Shown: positions 11,188 to 22,608, counted from the stretch's first letter. The stretch: DNA of 64,000 nucleotides from Oidiodendron maius Zn (GCA_000827325.1 KN832888.1:472069-536068); one strand, 5' to 3'. The notes: generated by a model not told the origin, from the letters alone. Program-made: numbers and translations.

Positions 11188-12916
11188 CTAGAGCATGGAT
11201 AGCGCCCAACTTGCCATTGGTTTAATATTGGGATGCGGGACGGCATCAAACTTGTGGAATTTAAGTTTGTAGTCGGGGCCAATATCGATGTAGGCGCCTT
11301 TATTTTCTGTGCTGTCGCAATATTTAGGAGCAGAGAAAACTATCCCAAGGTCAGCACAGAAGACGTACGAGCGAGGATTGAGCCTTACCAGTAATGCATC
11401 TTCCGTCATGCTCTTCCTCATAACCTTCCATCCGCACTTCATGACTCCGAATAATAGCCTCCAGGCCATTATTCTCGCAAAATCTTTTCGTGACATCTGG
11501 CCCGAACTGCATGCCCACGCCCCGCTTACTAGGTCCCCGGCCCGGCTCTGGCTGCGGATCGGTCCAGAGCATCTCCATCATGAGACCGGACTGGCCTGGT
11601 TGGCGTTGATTGTGACGATTGAGCTTCCTTATGTCGTCTAACGTAATCTTGTCGTCGGAGAAGAGACCGCCATGAAGGACGAGGTATTTATTGCCAACCA
11701 GAGTCGCGAGCGGCAGTGCTGAGAAGCTTTCTGAGAATAGTTTGAATACGCGCTCTTAGAGAAGGTCAGCATGAGAATAATCTATACAGCTGTAGGTAGA
11801 TAAGTGAAATAATTTACCATTATACTTGGCTTTGCATTCTCCCTCAAAACCGTAAACTCGATTCATGTCATCAGTCTCGTGATTGCCTCTATTGATATAG
11901 AAAGAAGAAGGGCGCAGCCACTTGTATGCGTATAAGAGCAAGGCAATTTCAGTGGACCAAGAACCTCGATCAACGAAATCGCCGTTAAAGAGATAATAAT
12001 GCTTCTCTGATGGCAAGCCGCTGAGTCTAAATAACTCCATCAAGTCGAAGAATTGGCCTACATGGACATGTTAGTTTCTGGCACGACCTGGGCCACCATT
12101 GTACAAACCGTGGGTATCACCGCAAACTGTCAGCTTTGCATCATCCGGTATCTCCATCTCAACCATCGTCGCCTCCTCATGCACTATCTTTGTGACGGCT
12201 ATTACTATTTGATACACATATTTCTTATGTATCTTCTTGCCGTTTTTAAACCGTTCAAGCATGTCGGTGATGAACTCGGTGGTCATTTCCGTCCCTAATC
12301 GGACTCCATCATAGTCATCGTCTACTACCATGGAGTCAAGATCCAAGCCCTCAGCCGCCGACGGCGCATCCTCGACCTCTATGGCTCTAAAGAACTCCAC
12401 CCTTCTGACAATTTTCTCACATTCCGCCAATTTAAGTTTCGCATCTTTATCATTTGGGGCTTTCTTGACCACGGTTTTAAAATCCTTAAGAGCATCTCGA
12501 GATTTCAGAATCGCAGTATATGCAACGGCTCGTCGGAAGTACGCCTGCCACTTACGTTAGCCAAATCTATGAAACACCAGGCCAGCAAGCTGGTAGAGAA
12601 AGTCATGATAGGATGCAAGTGCAAACATGCCTTGACGAAGTTCGGATCAAGCTCGATAGCCTTTGTTGCGTCTGCGATTGCATATCCATAAGCCTCAGAC
12701 TTGATATTTGCCTACAGAAAATTAGTCAAACGAGCACTCCCTAAACCATGTATTTCGCTAGAATACCTGGGCCCTATTTGAATAATATGCAGGCTCGTTG
12801 GGATTCAACTCGATTGCCTTGGTATAAAGGTCGATAGCTGCTAACCAGTCATGGCTGGCGAATGCCTTGTTACCTTCATTCTTGAAGGTAGTCGCTTGTT
12901 CCTCTGCCGTAGCCAT
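11188..12916 (-). CDS. ppt1: Serine/threonine protein phosphatase 5 (PP5/Ppt1)
   Basis: PP5 joins an N-terminal TPR domain, which binds Hsp90, to a PPP-family catalytic domain. Exons in coding order: 12916-12767, 12711-12631, 12544-12109, 12057-11818, 11754-11389, 11339-11188; 474 residues. TPR repeats begin at residue 5 ([20 protein letters not shown]). The catalytic domain shows [55 protein letters not shown] and [18 protein letters not shown], so metal and phosphate ligands are intact. Intron 2 needs a GC donor (AAG|GCATGT, read on the minus strand at 12630), because only it restores [14 protein letters not shown]. The gene is divergent from the ESS-2 gene. Confidence 0.95.
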
Positions 12917-13377
12917 TATGGAAGCGCCAAATGCTCGTCTTCGAAAGAAAGAAAAGAGATTTCGCTTGCTGGCCACAGGGCAATCGCGTACTGCTAGAGG
13001 AGTGAATGGGAAGGGCCAGGGAAACGCCAGTGATGGAGAGATAGTCTATACCACCGCCAGTTGAGCTTTTCGACACCGAGAGAAAGGTACGGAGATCCGA
13101 AGCGCGTCGCAGGCAAAGAACGTGGGGCTAGCGTTATTAGCGAAGTACCATAAATCCTTTGATTCTAGACTGAATCGGATGTCCCTGTCCAATGATAACC
13201 CATGTGGCGATCAAGGATACAGGTAGTACGACATATTTCGTTGTGATTATCTCGATTCTATTGCAACAGACTGCGAGTTGTCTCCTTTCACCATTCAGCC
13301 CAGTTACCTTGGCTGCTGGTGGGCACACAAAACATCGTTCCTACTGTCCTCATAAAAGCAGTGCAGTCTCCTTCGCC
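12917..13377. promoter_or_regulatory. Divergent promoter region, PP5 and ESS-2
   Basis: 461 bp between two divergent start codons. An in-frame ATG at 13192 would extend the ESS-2 protein by 62 residues with a hydrophobic stretch unlike a nuclear protein, so I treat this as leader sequence. Confidence 0.5.
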
Positions 13378-14745
13378 ATGGCGCTTGAATCAGCGAAGTC
13401 GGGCACTTTGGTTCGCCGCTCAAACGACACAGAGCTTATGCCCCCGCCACCTAAACGCATAAAACGACCAAAGAATGTGATCGATGAAGAGTCGTACACG
13501 GATGCGATATCCGAAATTATTGCCCGTGACTTCTTCCCAGGTCTTCTCGAGGCAGAGACCCAACAGGAATATTTGGATGCCCAAGAATCCGGCAACAGAG
13601 AATGGATCTCCAGCGCCAGTCGCCGACTTTCTCAGCTCATGACACCCGCCGGAGCAAGGGGAAGGAGAGGAACATCTTTACAAACACCGCTCCGTGCAGC
13701 TGAGACACCGAGGGGGTATGCAGGAGACACGCCTATGTCCGAGGCATCTAATGTTACGACATCGACACAGGCTTCTGCCGCGGTGAAAATAGACACTAAT
13801 ATGAGTCTCGACAAGTTCCAATCACTTTACACAAGCGAGGACAATGAGAGTTTCTACAAGCTTCTGGATAAGCAAAATCAAAAACGGGCGGAGAAATATG
13901 CGTGGATGTGGACCGGAAATAATAAGCTTCCGTCAAAGATGATGTTAAAACAGAAGGAAGTGGAGACCAAGCTTTTACAATCGAGGGGCTCGCTGGATGA
14001 TAATGGGGGTGAAAAGGACAGGATCGCAATTCGGGATGTCGCAGAAAAGCCTGCTCGGCCTGATGCTTGGAAGTCGAAGCCAGATAATGGTCTTATGTTT
14101 GCGCCTGACAGCGTAGAAGACTCCGTCGAGACCGTGGCGCAAAGAGCCCAGAACGAGTCAAGAGCAGCACCCAAAAGCGTGGAATATGCAAATACTAGGC
14201 TGCCAGTGCAACCTGTCGTCACCGAGTCTTCCGACGTCCCTCCTTCGCCATCTCTCTCCGCCATAAAGGGCGCTATTGCAGGGCAGCGGCGTGCTTCTGA
14301 CTTGGAGTCCAGCGCCAATGGGAATGAGACACCGCGAGTCAATGGATATGCTTTTGTCGACGACGAGCCAGCGGAAGAATCGTATGCAAGTCCTCCAAAT
14401 ATCAATCTGGGTAAAGGAGATGCTGTCAAAAACCCTTTCGTCATCACAGAGCAGAGCAGACGCGAAGAGTTGCATCATCGAATGGTTGATAAGAACGCCA
14501 GCAAAAAGCGGTTGTCGTCGAAATACGGATTGACAGGCAAGGTTGAAATGACGCCTGTTCCAAAATTCCCCAGCAGCCCAAAGGTCGGTTCCGGACAGTT
14601 GACTCCGGCTGGTCAGCGTCTTTGGAGCAAAGTAGGCGGCATTAGTAGGCATGGGGCATCAAATACCTTTGAATCCAGGACGCCAGGTACTACTGTGAAG
14701 GTGAGGTCAGGATTGAGGTCTCGGTGGACGCCATCCGGGAAATAG
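13378..14745 (+). CDS. ESS-2/DGCR14 (Bis1) family nuclear splicing-associated protein
   Basis: Single exon, 455 residues. The N-terminal block PPPPKRIKRPKNVIDEESYT followed by ISEIIARDFFPGLLEAETQ is the signature of the ESS-2/DGCR14/Bis1 family, which associates with late spliceosomes. Further family blocks are MSLDKFQSLYTSEDNESFYK and the region RAEKYAWMW (next to a predicted helix), with NPFVITEQSRREELHHRMVD and TPAGQRLWSK near the C-terminus. The middle third is low-complexity Ser/Pro/Glu. The ATG at 13378 sits in a good context (CGCCATGG). No intron is seen. Confidence 0.9.
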   Translation: MALESAKSGTLVRRSNDTELMPPPPKRIKRPKNVIDEESYTDAISEIIARDFFPGLLEAETQQEYLDAQESGNREWISSASRRLSQLMTPAGARGRRGTSLQTPLRAAETPRGYAGDTPMSEASNVTTSTQASAAVKIDTNMSLDKFQSLYTSEDNESFYKLLDKQNQKRAEKYAWMWTGNNKLPSKMMLKQKEVETKLLQSRGSLDDNGGEKDRIAIRDVAEKPARPDAWKSKPDNGLMFAPDSVEDSVETVAQRAQNESRAAPKSVEYANTRLPVQPVVTESSDVPPSPSLSAIKGAIAGQRRASDLESSANGNETPRVNGYAFVDDEPAEESYASPPNINLGKGDAVKNPFVITEQSRREELHHRMVDKNASKKRLSSKYGLTGKVEMTPVPKFPSSPKVGSGQLTPAGQRLWSKVGGISRHGASNTFESRTPGTTVKVRSGLRSRWTPSGK

Positions 14746-15375
14746 ACACAGATAAGTCTAATTATTATGGAGTCTAGGGAATAAAGGGGGAAAGGCGTTT
14801 GGAATACCCATTTGATAGGGTACAATGCTGTATCTGTTTCAAAAGTGAATAAACAACCTCGGGGTTTAAACTATATTGAATCCTCATTCTAACATTATCT
14901 CAATTTGTGGCTTCTGTCCTGCTGCTGTCTCGGGCTATTTATGCGCGAACATATCGCCCTATCCCTCATATTTCTTGGTCCTAGGCAGAAACTTTATAAC
15001 AATATGAGCGAGGTGTTACGAGAACTAATTAAACCAACCTGCACAGGTAGTGCAGCTCGTCACGCACGAGGTGGTCACACGTGACTTCTATCTATACCGA
15101 GGCTCGGTCATCACCGGCACGAGACGTAATTGCCCAGATGCTCCGCTTCACATGTCTTGAACCATGATACACCTGGTGCTTCTCTCTCTAAACAGAGGGT
15201 CCTACCATTGGCTAGGACCTTGCCTACTTGATCAACCTACCTAGGTATTTCTTAGACATATCCGCAGAGTGGCATCTCGGCGGATATCTGTTTACTTTCC
15301 TGATGTCTAGTTCACACCCCTTCCGTCCAAGACGATTTCCACTCTTTTAGATAGACCCTGTGGCAGGATAACACA
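14746..15375. other. Intergenic upstream of the Pex5-like gene
   Basis: No gene seen. Presumed 3' UTR of the ESS-2 gene and promoter of the Pex5-like gene; no notable repeat. Confidence 0.6.
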
Positions 15376-17187
15376 ATGGCACTGTGTTCAGCGTCTTCGA
15401 GTCCTCTCACTCACTTTACCAAACACCTGGAGACAGATCGACAGCTCTATCAAGATCGATTTGTCCTCAATAAAAATGGGAATGGATATCAAGGATTTAG
15501 GAGTTGCCGACGTCAACACAATCAAGAAGTACGAGCAGTCTTTCTGCACACAAAGATCACTTACAGATAAAATAAGCAGGTCAACGAATTTTCTCGGTTT
15601 AATGCGTCTTCCTCGAATCTTCTTATGCCGGATAGTGACACACTACAGCGATCACTGGGTTTCGAATTACAGTCCTCATCCCAACCGAGAGACTCCCATA
15701 CCTCAGCGCTGGCCTGGACGTCAGAATACGGCAGCCGTAACCTTGGCATAAAGAACTCTCCTAAATTGCAGTCACAACTCTATTCTTGGGAAGAGCGAAA
15801 TGCCCATAGTCTCCTGCATCAGTCTCGAAGCTCTATGACAGCAAACGAGCATACTGTTCAAAAGTATCCTACCTTATGTGACCTTAGATACAGCCGCCAT
15901 TCCACGGCAAATACGTGGCAATATCAGCCTCGAGTTGGGATTGAAAGAGGCTTGGCCACCTGTTCCACGGCAGGCGGAAGGCAAAAACATTATCCTTCTA
16001 CCAACCTAGAGAAAACAATGGAGGATTTTAATTGGGAGGCTTTATTTGCATCATTGGTTACAACGACGCCAACAGTAGATAAAGCAGACGATATCTCAAG
16101 TTCGGCGATACCAAACGGCCCCCACCCTGATGCGCTGGTTACCAATGGGGCTGGGTACTCTGCAGAGACGGCGACCAACCGAGAACCCGATGCCAGAGCG
16201 GAAAATCGGCTATATAGCAGTAGCCAACATGCGTTTGAAAGAGGCATGCAGATTGTCCGCCAACATGACAACTTATCACTCGCTGCCCTTGAGTTTGAGG
16301 ATGCCTGCCGTGCTGAACCGATTTATTTTGATGCGTGGAAAATGCTTGGGTGTGTGCTTGCAGAAGTCCAGAGAGAGGCAGAAGCTATTGTAGCTTTTAA
16401 AGAGGCACTGAAGCTTGAGCCAAATAATCTTGAGATTATAATGAGGCTCGCCGTGTCCTATACGAATGAGGGAGCTCGCGATTTAGCTTGCCAGTGTCTA
16501 GAGCAATGGATCAGGATAAAATATCCCAAGATTTTCATCCCGATACTCGAATTGCAACCAACTCATCCAAGTCATTCCGAACTGTTCGACCGAATCAAAG
16601 AACCCTTCATTGAAGCCGCTCGACTTTCTCTAGGAGAGGAAAACATTGATACTGACGTTCAGATTGGTCTCGGCGTGCTCATGTTTACAGCCGAGCTTTA
16701 TCAAATGGCAGCTGATTGTTTTCACGCCGCCATACAATCCACAGAGCCTGGGTCGGAAAAATACCAGACTCAACAACACCTCCTTTGGAACCGCTACGCT
16801 GTTTGCTTGGGAAATATACGTGGTAAAGAAGAAGTGGCTATCCAAGCCTACGAAACAGCATTGACACTGCAGCCAAACTTTGTGAAGGCCAGATGTAATT
16901 TGGGAGTCCTTTATCACAATATAAATCAGCCTTTAACGGGGGCGAGGAACATTTTAGAGGGCCTGATGTGGAAAAGAACAGCAGTGTCAAGACTCGGAAA
17001 GGAGAGTATGAAGGCAATGAAGGGCGACAATGATGAAATGCCAAACACGACAGTCTACGGCGATACCGCGGACATGTACGAAACATTGACGAAGTGCTGT
17101 AATTCCATGTGTCGATGGGACTTAGCAGAGTTAGTAGGCCCAAATATGGATCTAGAGGCATTTAGACTAGAGTTAAATAAGTGTTGA
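15376..17187 (+). CDS. Divergent Pex5-like PTS1 receptor (TPR protein)
   Basis: Exons 15376-15528 and 15580-17187 give 586 residues. The N-terminus MALCSASSSPLTHFTKHLET resembles Pex5/Pex20: a conserved Cys near the start (Cys4, the export ubiquitination site in the family) and the xPLxxFTKH block. WxxxF/Y Pex14-binding motifs are WTSEY (97-101) and WEALF (204-208); canonical Pex5 usually has more. From about residue 265 a TPR array follows, with LAVSYTNEG, VQIGLGVLMF, HLLWNRYAVCLGN and QPNFVKARCNLGVLYHN, matching the PTS1-binding repeats. The sequence drifts clearly from usual fungal Pex5 (shortened middle, altered last repeat). It may be a second Pex5 paralogue or this species' only, fast-evolving receptor. 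Role in peroxisomal matrix import is inferred. Confidence 0.8.
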
Positions 17188-17510
17188 TGAATGTGGAATT
17201 TCCGGAGAGGCGAGGAGGCTATTAATGTAACTTAGACCATGTATTAAGAAATAGAAATGCTAAGAATTGTTAATCACACATGAGGCTTATCACAATTCGT
17301 CACAAATGAAGTTGGGTCCTGCGTTATCAATTAACGAGTTTCCACGGTGTCAAGCAGCGGAATGTTTCGCATAATCTTCGGCAATTCTTTTACAGTATCT
17401 AGCTGCAGCACTAGAAGCTGTAGACATAAGAACTTTGACCAGCTAGCACACTACACCACAAAATGGATCGATGATTGATTGCCACTGCTTAAGGCATTGG
17501 CTATCTAGCT
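17188..17510. other. Short intergenic, Pex5-like to coq8
   Basis: Nothing recognisable; 323 bp holding a 3' UTR and the coq8 promoter. Confidence 0.6.
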
Positions 17511-19784
17511 ATGACGGGGAAAAGGGTTTTAGATCTTGCAGCGCTTTTCAATGCTTCTCGCGGGGTCGCGGAGAAGCATATCGCCCTCAGGACTAGACAG
17601 TTGGATGTTTATAATAGGACGTCAACCGTGGCCAGAGCAGTTCGAAGCCAGACAGATCGAGTCACCAAGACGGCGAAAGCTGCGTCATTTATTGCCTCGC
17701 GTCTCACCGAGAGTGCACCAGCATGGGTGTCGGAGGCCCGCGATGAGGAATCTCCAGGACGATCGAGCGAAGCAGACACCAACCCGAGAACAATACCTTC
17801 CACAGAGCATGATATACCTATCGACGAGGGTGGACCGCGACCAACGTCTTTAAACACATCACCATCTGTGTTTGCCACCATAGATAGTACACTTTCTTCT
17901 AATGCTGCAGAGACACTGCAACCGCAGGTCGAATTTCAAATACCTTCGCGAACAGCGGATGCGACTGGCGAGTCATTTGTTGATCCACTCGGAAAAGGAC
18001 ACGATGAAGACATTTTCTATCAGAAATCTGGGCATACATCCCCTTCGCTGTCATCTCTGCCTAGAGTGAAAATACCGAAGCACCCATCAAGCTCCCAAGG
18101 AAGCAACTTAGACTCTGCAACAAGTGGAATAAATTCTGATTTATTTTATAACAACGGAGAGTCACAGCAACAGGCCTCATCTGCGGACACTGCACCAGAA
18201 CAAGAACTGATTCCAGAAGATATCAATACGGACGTGTTCCAAAGTCCACGAGTTGCGAAGATACTTGCCGGAAAAGTTCAAGGTGGTATTGGAGCCTCTG
18301 ATTCTGGGTTGAAAACTTCAAATACCCCTCTGCTCGAACACACTGGACTGGCTATTGATAAGGAAGGAGCAGTTAATCCTCATATCTCGTCACCGACACA
18401 AGCTACGAGTCGCGGCAGCCTTGCTGAATCCGGAACGGAGAGGTTACAATCAACTTCATATGAACTTCGGGAGTCCAAAGTTCCGTCGTCAAGACTAGGC
18501 AGGCTGTGGAATTATGGAGGGCTGGCTGCTGGTATGTTTGGCGGAGTTGTAAGCGAAAGCCTCCGTCGTGTTAGTGGAAACGGCGGAGAGGGCTCTTATA
18601 TACTGAGTGCGGGGAATATGGACCGACTTGTGTCCAGGTTGTCTCGTATGAGAGGTGCGGCTCTTAAACTGGGCCAGGTAATGAGCTTTCAAGACTCTAA
18701 AATGCTTCCTGCCCCCATCCAGGAGGTACTGCAGCGAGTCCAAGATCGTGCAGACTACATGCCCGCTTCGCAACGCAACAAGGTTCTTGCTGCGAATCTA
18801 GGGCCTGACTGGCGCGAGCTTTTCTCTAATTTTGATGAGAAACCAATAGCTGCTGCGTCAATTGGACAGGTTCATAGCGCCACTCTAAAGTCGACTGGGG
18901 CTCGGGTGGCTGTCAAAGTGCAGTACCCAGGTGTAGCGGACTCGATTGATTCCGATCTCAATAATCTGGCGGTCCTCCTCACTGCTTCCCGACTACTGCC
19001 CAAAGGACTATTTCTGGATAAGACCATTGCGAATGCCCGAACAGAGCTGGCCTGGGAATGTGACTATCTTCGGGAAGCAGAGGGAGGTCGTCGCTTTCAA
19101 GAGCTTCTTGCTGACGACACTGATGTCTTCGTCGTGCCTAAGGTCTATCCCGAGGCGTCGGGAAAGCAAGTACTAACTATGGAATTTATGGACGGAACCG
19201 GTGTGACGAGAGTCAAGAACTTTTCGCAAGAGCAGAGAGATTGGATTGGTACTCAAATACTGCGCCTCTGCCTCCGTGAAATCATGGAATTCAAATATAT
19301 GCAGACAGACCCGAACTGGACCAATTTTCTGTACAACGCCAGGACTAACAAACTAGAGCTGCTAGATTTTGGGGCGTCTAGGGAGTATCCTGATAATTTT
19401 ATCTGGACATACTCGAGACTCCTTGCGGCAGCTGCTAAATCTGACAAGGAGACGGTCAAAGAGTTGTCTCTTCAGCTTGGCTATCTGACAGGCCATGAAT
19501 CAAAGGCCATGCTCAATGCACATGTTTCGTCAGTTCTTACTCTGGCTGAGCCATTCTTGGACACTTCGCCAGAATTGTATGATTTCAAAGATCAGACTAT
19601 TACCGAAAGGGTCAAATCGTTGATTCCAGTGATGCTTAGGGAGAGATTGGCACCACCTCCCGAAGAGACATACAGCTTGCATCGAAAGTTGAGCGGGGCT
19701 TTCTTGCTCTGTGCGAGACTTGGAAGCCGTGTGCCATGTCGTGAGCTTTTTAAAAACAGTAGTGAAAAGGCAGGTATACGTTAG
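17511..19784 (+). CDS. coq8: Coq8/ABC1 atypical kinase for ubiquinone synthesis
   Basis: Single exon, 757 residues. UbiB/ADCK-type kinase-like protein of the mitochondrial inner membrane, needed for the coenzyme Q biosynthetic complex. The family KxGQ motif is at Lys386 (ALKLGQVMSFQD), and the Ala-rich loop AAASIGQVH starts near residue 447, followed by VAVKVQYPGVADSIDSDLNN, an ETE-like ELAWECDYLREAEGG, the catalytic QTDPNWTNFLYN and the DFG-equivalent ELLDFGASREY. The N-terminal 330 residues are Ser/Thr/Glu-rich and poorly conserved, which is common in fungal Coq8. Its end lies 169 bp from the end of rrp36 on the other strand. Confidence 0.94.
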   Translation: MTGKRVLDLAALFNASRGVAEKHIALRTRQLDVYNRTSTVARAVRSQTDRVTKTAKAASFIASRLTESAPAWVSEARDEESPGRSSEADTNPRTIPSTEHDIPIDEGGPRPTSLNTSPSVFATIDSTLSSNAAETLQPQVEFQIPSRTADATGESFVDPLGKGHDEDIFYQKSGHTSPSLSSLPRVKIPKHPSSSQGSNLDSATSGINSDLFYNNGESQQQASSADTAPEQELIPEDINTDVFQSPRVAKILAGKVQGGIGASDSGLKTSNTPLLEHTGLAIDKEGAVNPHISSPTQATSRGSLAESGTERLQSTSYELRESKVPSSRLGRLWNYGGLAAGMFGGVVSESLRRVSGNGGEGSYILSAGNMDRLVSRLSRMRGAALKLGQVMSFQDSKMLPAPIQEVLQRVQDRADYMPASQRNKVLAANLGPDWRELFSNFDEKPIAAASIGQVHSATLKSTGARVAVKVQYPGVADSIDSDLNNLAVLLTASRLLPKGLFLDKTIANARTELAWECDYLREAEGGRRFQELLADDTDVFVVPKVYPEASGKQVLTMEFMDGTGVTRVKNFSQEQRDWIGTQILRLCLREIMEFKYMQTDPNWTNFLYNARTNKLELLDFGASREYPDNFIWTYSRLLAAAAKSDKETVKELSLQLGYLTGHESKAMLNAHVSSVLTLAEPFLDTSPELYDFKDQTITERVKSLIPVMLRERLAPPPEETYSLHRKLSGAFLLCARLGSRVPCRELFKNSSEKAGIR

Positions 19785-19953
19785 ATGGACAATAGACGCA
19801 ATACTTTCCTCGTATGTATACTATCCAGGATAGCCGGTTTCTGGAAGGGAAATGTATCATAGCCTGAGGCACCGCCAAGGGCAACTTTATAAAAAGGGAC
19901 TTGCAATTCACAACTCAATCTGGACTAATCATGTTGCAATAGTAATTTTAGTA

Positions 19954-20898
19954 CTATGTGATAAGCCTCCGTCTCGCAAATGGCATCTTTTTCTTCTCTT
20001 TCCCTTCTACCTTCTTCCTTCTCCGCTCAATAACGCGATCAAGTTGTTTGCCCTTAAGACTTCCGTATTGATCTAACAGCACGCGCTTCTTCTGTTCGGA
20101 CTTCTTTAGGTAGAAAGGTTTCTTGCCTTGCTTGACAAGCTCCTTCTCCTCCTTCCTATGCTGGTCCAGGATCTCCTTCTCTTTATCCTTTCGAAGTTGT
20201 GCTTTCTTCCGCGACTCCATGGACGAAAGCGTTCGCTTTAGCTTCTCTTTCGTTTCGTCGTCCTTAGTCGTCTTGATAGCATTTCTCAGCTCCTTCATCT
20301 CATCTTCGCGATAGTCGTCCAGAAAAGAGTATGCCTTCCTGACCTTTGTTTCATCCACTTTACCAGCTAATGGTTCAAATCTTGGGTCTCGATATTCACG
20401 CTTCGTGACAGGAACGACCTCTCGCTTTCGTGATACTGCCTTTTTGCTTGACATTTCAGCAGGAGCATGCTTGCTCGATCTGTTGAAGTCCCGGAGATCT
20501 TTTTTTCCGGCCTTTCGCTCCACAGCTTCATTGTTCCCCCACGTGTCACCTTCTCTCTTGGGAGTCTTTGTGCCCAGGGTCGTAGCCTTGCCAGCCCGAG
20601 ACAAGGTAGCTTGTGCTTTAGCTAACGCACCAAATGATATCGAGGCCGCTCCATTGGGAGATTCTGGCTCTGATGATTCTGACTGTAAAACAAATTAGTA
20701 AGTTTCGCCGTCTGGACCCAGAAAACCAACCCCGTCGTCACCAGCTTCAGACTGAGAATCTTCAGATATCTCATGCACCTCCCCACCATTTGTAGATTCC
20801 TCAGAACCTACGGAGTCCAGCTCACCACTAGACTCTCGCCGTGCTCTGATACGTCGTCGTAGATCATCATCCAGATTTTTTCTTTTCAGTAACGACAT
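19954..20898 (-). CDS. rrp36: Rrp36-type rRNA processing protein
   Basis: Exons in coding order: 20898-20731 and 20682-19954; 298 residues. Rrp36 acts in the small-subunit processome at early 35S pre-rRNA cleavages in the nucleolus. The core matches SFGALAKAQATLSRAGKATT, then YRDPRFEPLAGKVDE, AYSFLDDYREDEMKELR and the Lys/Arg-rich helical tail ending KKMPFARRR. The acidic leader (DSVGSEESTNGGEVHEIS) is typical. The intron donor is GTTGGT, the same weak form seen in the Kin17 gene; it is the only one that keeps the frame into SESSEPESPNG. Confidence 0.9.
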
Positions 20899-21196
20899 CT
20901 TAATTGTTTCCGGAGATATCGAGAAGAGCGATATTTCAAAGGCTGCTTTGATATGAATAAATGTATCCACACTAGACTACATTTGGCGAAACATAGGCGG
21001 TGAGGTCAGAAAACCCGTCAATATCTCCCAAACCTCCCAAACCTTGGCAAATTGAATGAATGTCATATCAAGAGACCCTGCGTTTGTTATGTACGGTTTG
21101 CGCTTCTGTCGCTTTATCAGGGCGTCTAATGGCCCTTTTAGTGCCGCTAGATTTTCAATAACTCGATCTGCGCATATGCGCCTCAATTCACCCAAC

Positions 21197-22177
21197 ATGT
21201 CGTCGCCTCCCGATTCACCTAGTGATCAAGGACATAAGCCACAACATATAGGTTCATCTTCGGTCTCAAGTCAATTTCAATCCGATGGGAATACGACCAT
21301 GGAACAAATACAGGATATAGCCCGGTCTCTGGAACAGATTTCAATCGAGTCTTCCACCTCGTCCCCAGCGTCTGGACAAGCCACCGTACCAGGACGGCAG
21401 TCCTCTACCATAACCCATCCAGATATGAACCATATCCCTGTGCAGAATCCAGTAACCCGTAATACGAAGAAGAAACACAATAAATCGAGAAGTGGGAGAT
21501 TGGAACCTTCAACTGCTTCTGGAGGGGTTCCCAATGCGACTCGAGAGTACCTCGCAGCAAGCAACTTCGTTCCTCAGCTCATAGCGACTCCACAGAACTT
21601 ACTTGTTGTTATTGATCTCAATGGCACTTTACTATATCGACCTTCCAAGAAGCAGCCTACAAAATTTCTGATGAGGCCTCACGCCCAACTCTTCCTAAAA
21701 TACTGCGTCGAAACTTTCACCGTGGTTATATGGTCGTCTGCTCGACCGGAGAACGTCAAGGCCATGTGCGATGTGATTCTGCCACGTAACCTTCGTGGCC
21801 AGGTTGCAGCAGTATGGGCGCGTGACAAGTTCGGTTTGACGCACCACGACTATAACCAGCGGGTTCAATGCTACAAGAAGCTACAGATGCTTTGGGGGGA
21901 TCGACAAGTTGCTGCCTCTCACCCCTGCTACGACTTCGGTGGTAGATGGGACCAAACCAATACTGTGCTCATTGACGATTCTCTTGAGAAGGCTCGCTCA
22001 GAACCTCACAATCTTATAGAAGTACCAGAATGGTTTGGGGACCTAAGCGAGGTAGACGATATCTTGCCACAGGTACACGATCATCTAAATCATCTGAGCC
22101 GGCATTCAAATGTTAGCGCCTGCCTACGTGCAAACCCTTTCAAGCCACGACCAGTTGGAATGGGATGGCCGCAGTAA
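21197..22177 (+). CDS. NIF/FCP1-like HAD-domain protein with DxN catalytic motif
   Basis: Single exon, 326 residues from the ATG at 21197; an in-frame ATG at 21056 would add 47 basic residues. The C-terminal 190 residues form an NLI-interacting-factor/FCP1-type HAD domain: LLVVIDLNGTLLYRP, RPHAQLFLKYCVETFTVVIW, SSARPENVKAM, VWARDKFGL and NTVLIDDSLEKARSEPHNL. Motif I reads D140-L-N142-G-T rather than DxDGT, so the second Asp, the usual general acid, is Asn. I recall the same change in related fungal proteins. It may lower or change phosphatase activity. The N-terminal 130 residues are Ser/Gln-rich and probably disordered. Substrate unknown. Convergent with the eEF1G gene. Confidence 0.85.
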   Translation: MSSPPDSPSDQGHKPQHIGSSSVSSQFQSDGNTTMEQIQDIARSLEQISIESSTSSPASGQATVPGRQSSTITHPDMNHIPVQNPVTRNTKKKHNKSRSGRLEPSTASGGVPNATREYLAASNFVPQLIATPQNLLVVIDLNGTLLYRPSKKQPTKFLMRPHAQLFLKYCVETFTVVIWSSARPENVKAMCDVILPRNLRGQVAAVWARDKFGLTHHDYNQRVQCYKKLQMLWGDRQVAASHPCYDFGGRWDQTNTVLIDDSLEKARSEPHNLIEVPEWFGDLSEVDDILPQVHDHLNHLSRHSNVSACLRANPFKPRPVGMGWPQ

Positions 22178-22608
22178 CCGAGCCTGGAATCACATGGAGT
22201 AGCTGCAGGTGAACAATTGGCAGACTAGCGTCCTGGTGACTACGTCTACTCCAGCTAGACTGTAAGTCAGGAGATGTTTTGACAAAAGGCGGCAAGAGAT
22301 ATCTGTTGCACAATAACGGATATTTCCCTGCTTCTGCTGGTAGGCGTGATAGAGCGGGATCATTGCAGTCGCGAATTTCCTATGTTTGAGATACCCAATA
22401 CACTATTAGAGGGTGCAAAAGAGTGACAATTAGAAGGAATTAGATTATGGAATGGATGGCCCTTAAAAACTCTTTAATACTCTTTGCATTGCACAAGCTA
22501 GTTGAGAGAAATTTTTAGCATTTATAGTCTCAGCTAATCGTGATCATGACAGGCGATTTTGCCAGATGCCAAGGATTCGAAGGAAAAGGTGTATGTGAAG
22601 ATCTTAAT
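22178..22608. other. Convergent intergenic, NIF-like and eEF1G 3' ends
   Basis: 431 bp without a recognisable gene; presumed overlapping 3' UTR territory. Confidence 0.6.

Noticed and set aside
13192-13377. Upstream in-frame ATG for the ESS-2 gene
   Set aside because: The extension is hydrophobic and unlike the nuclear family start MALESAKSG; the inner ATG has better context.
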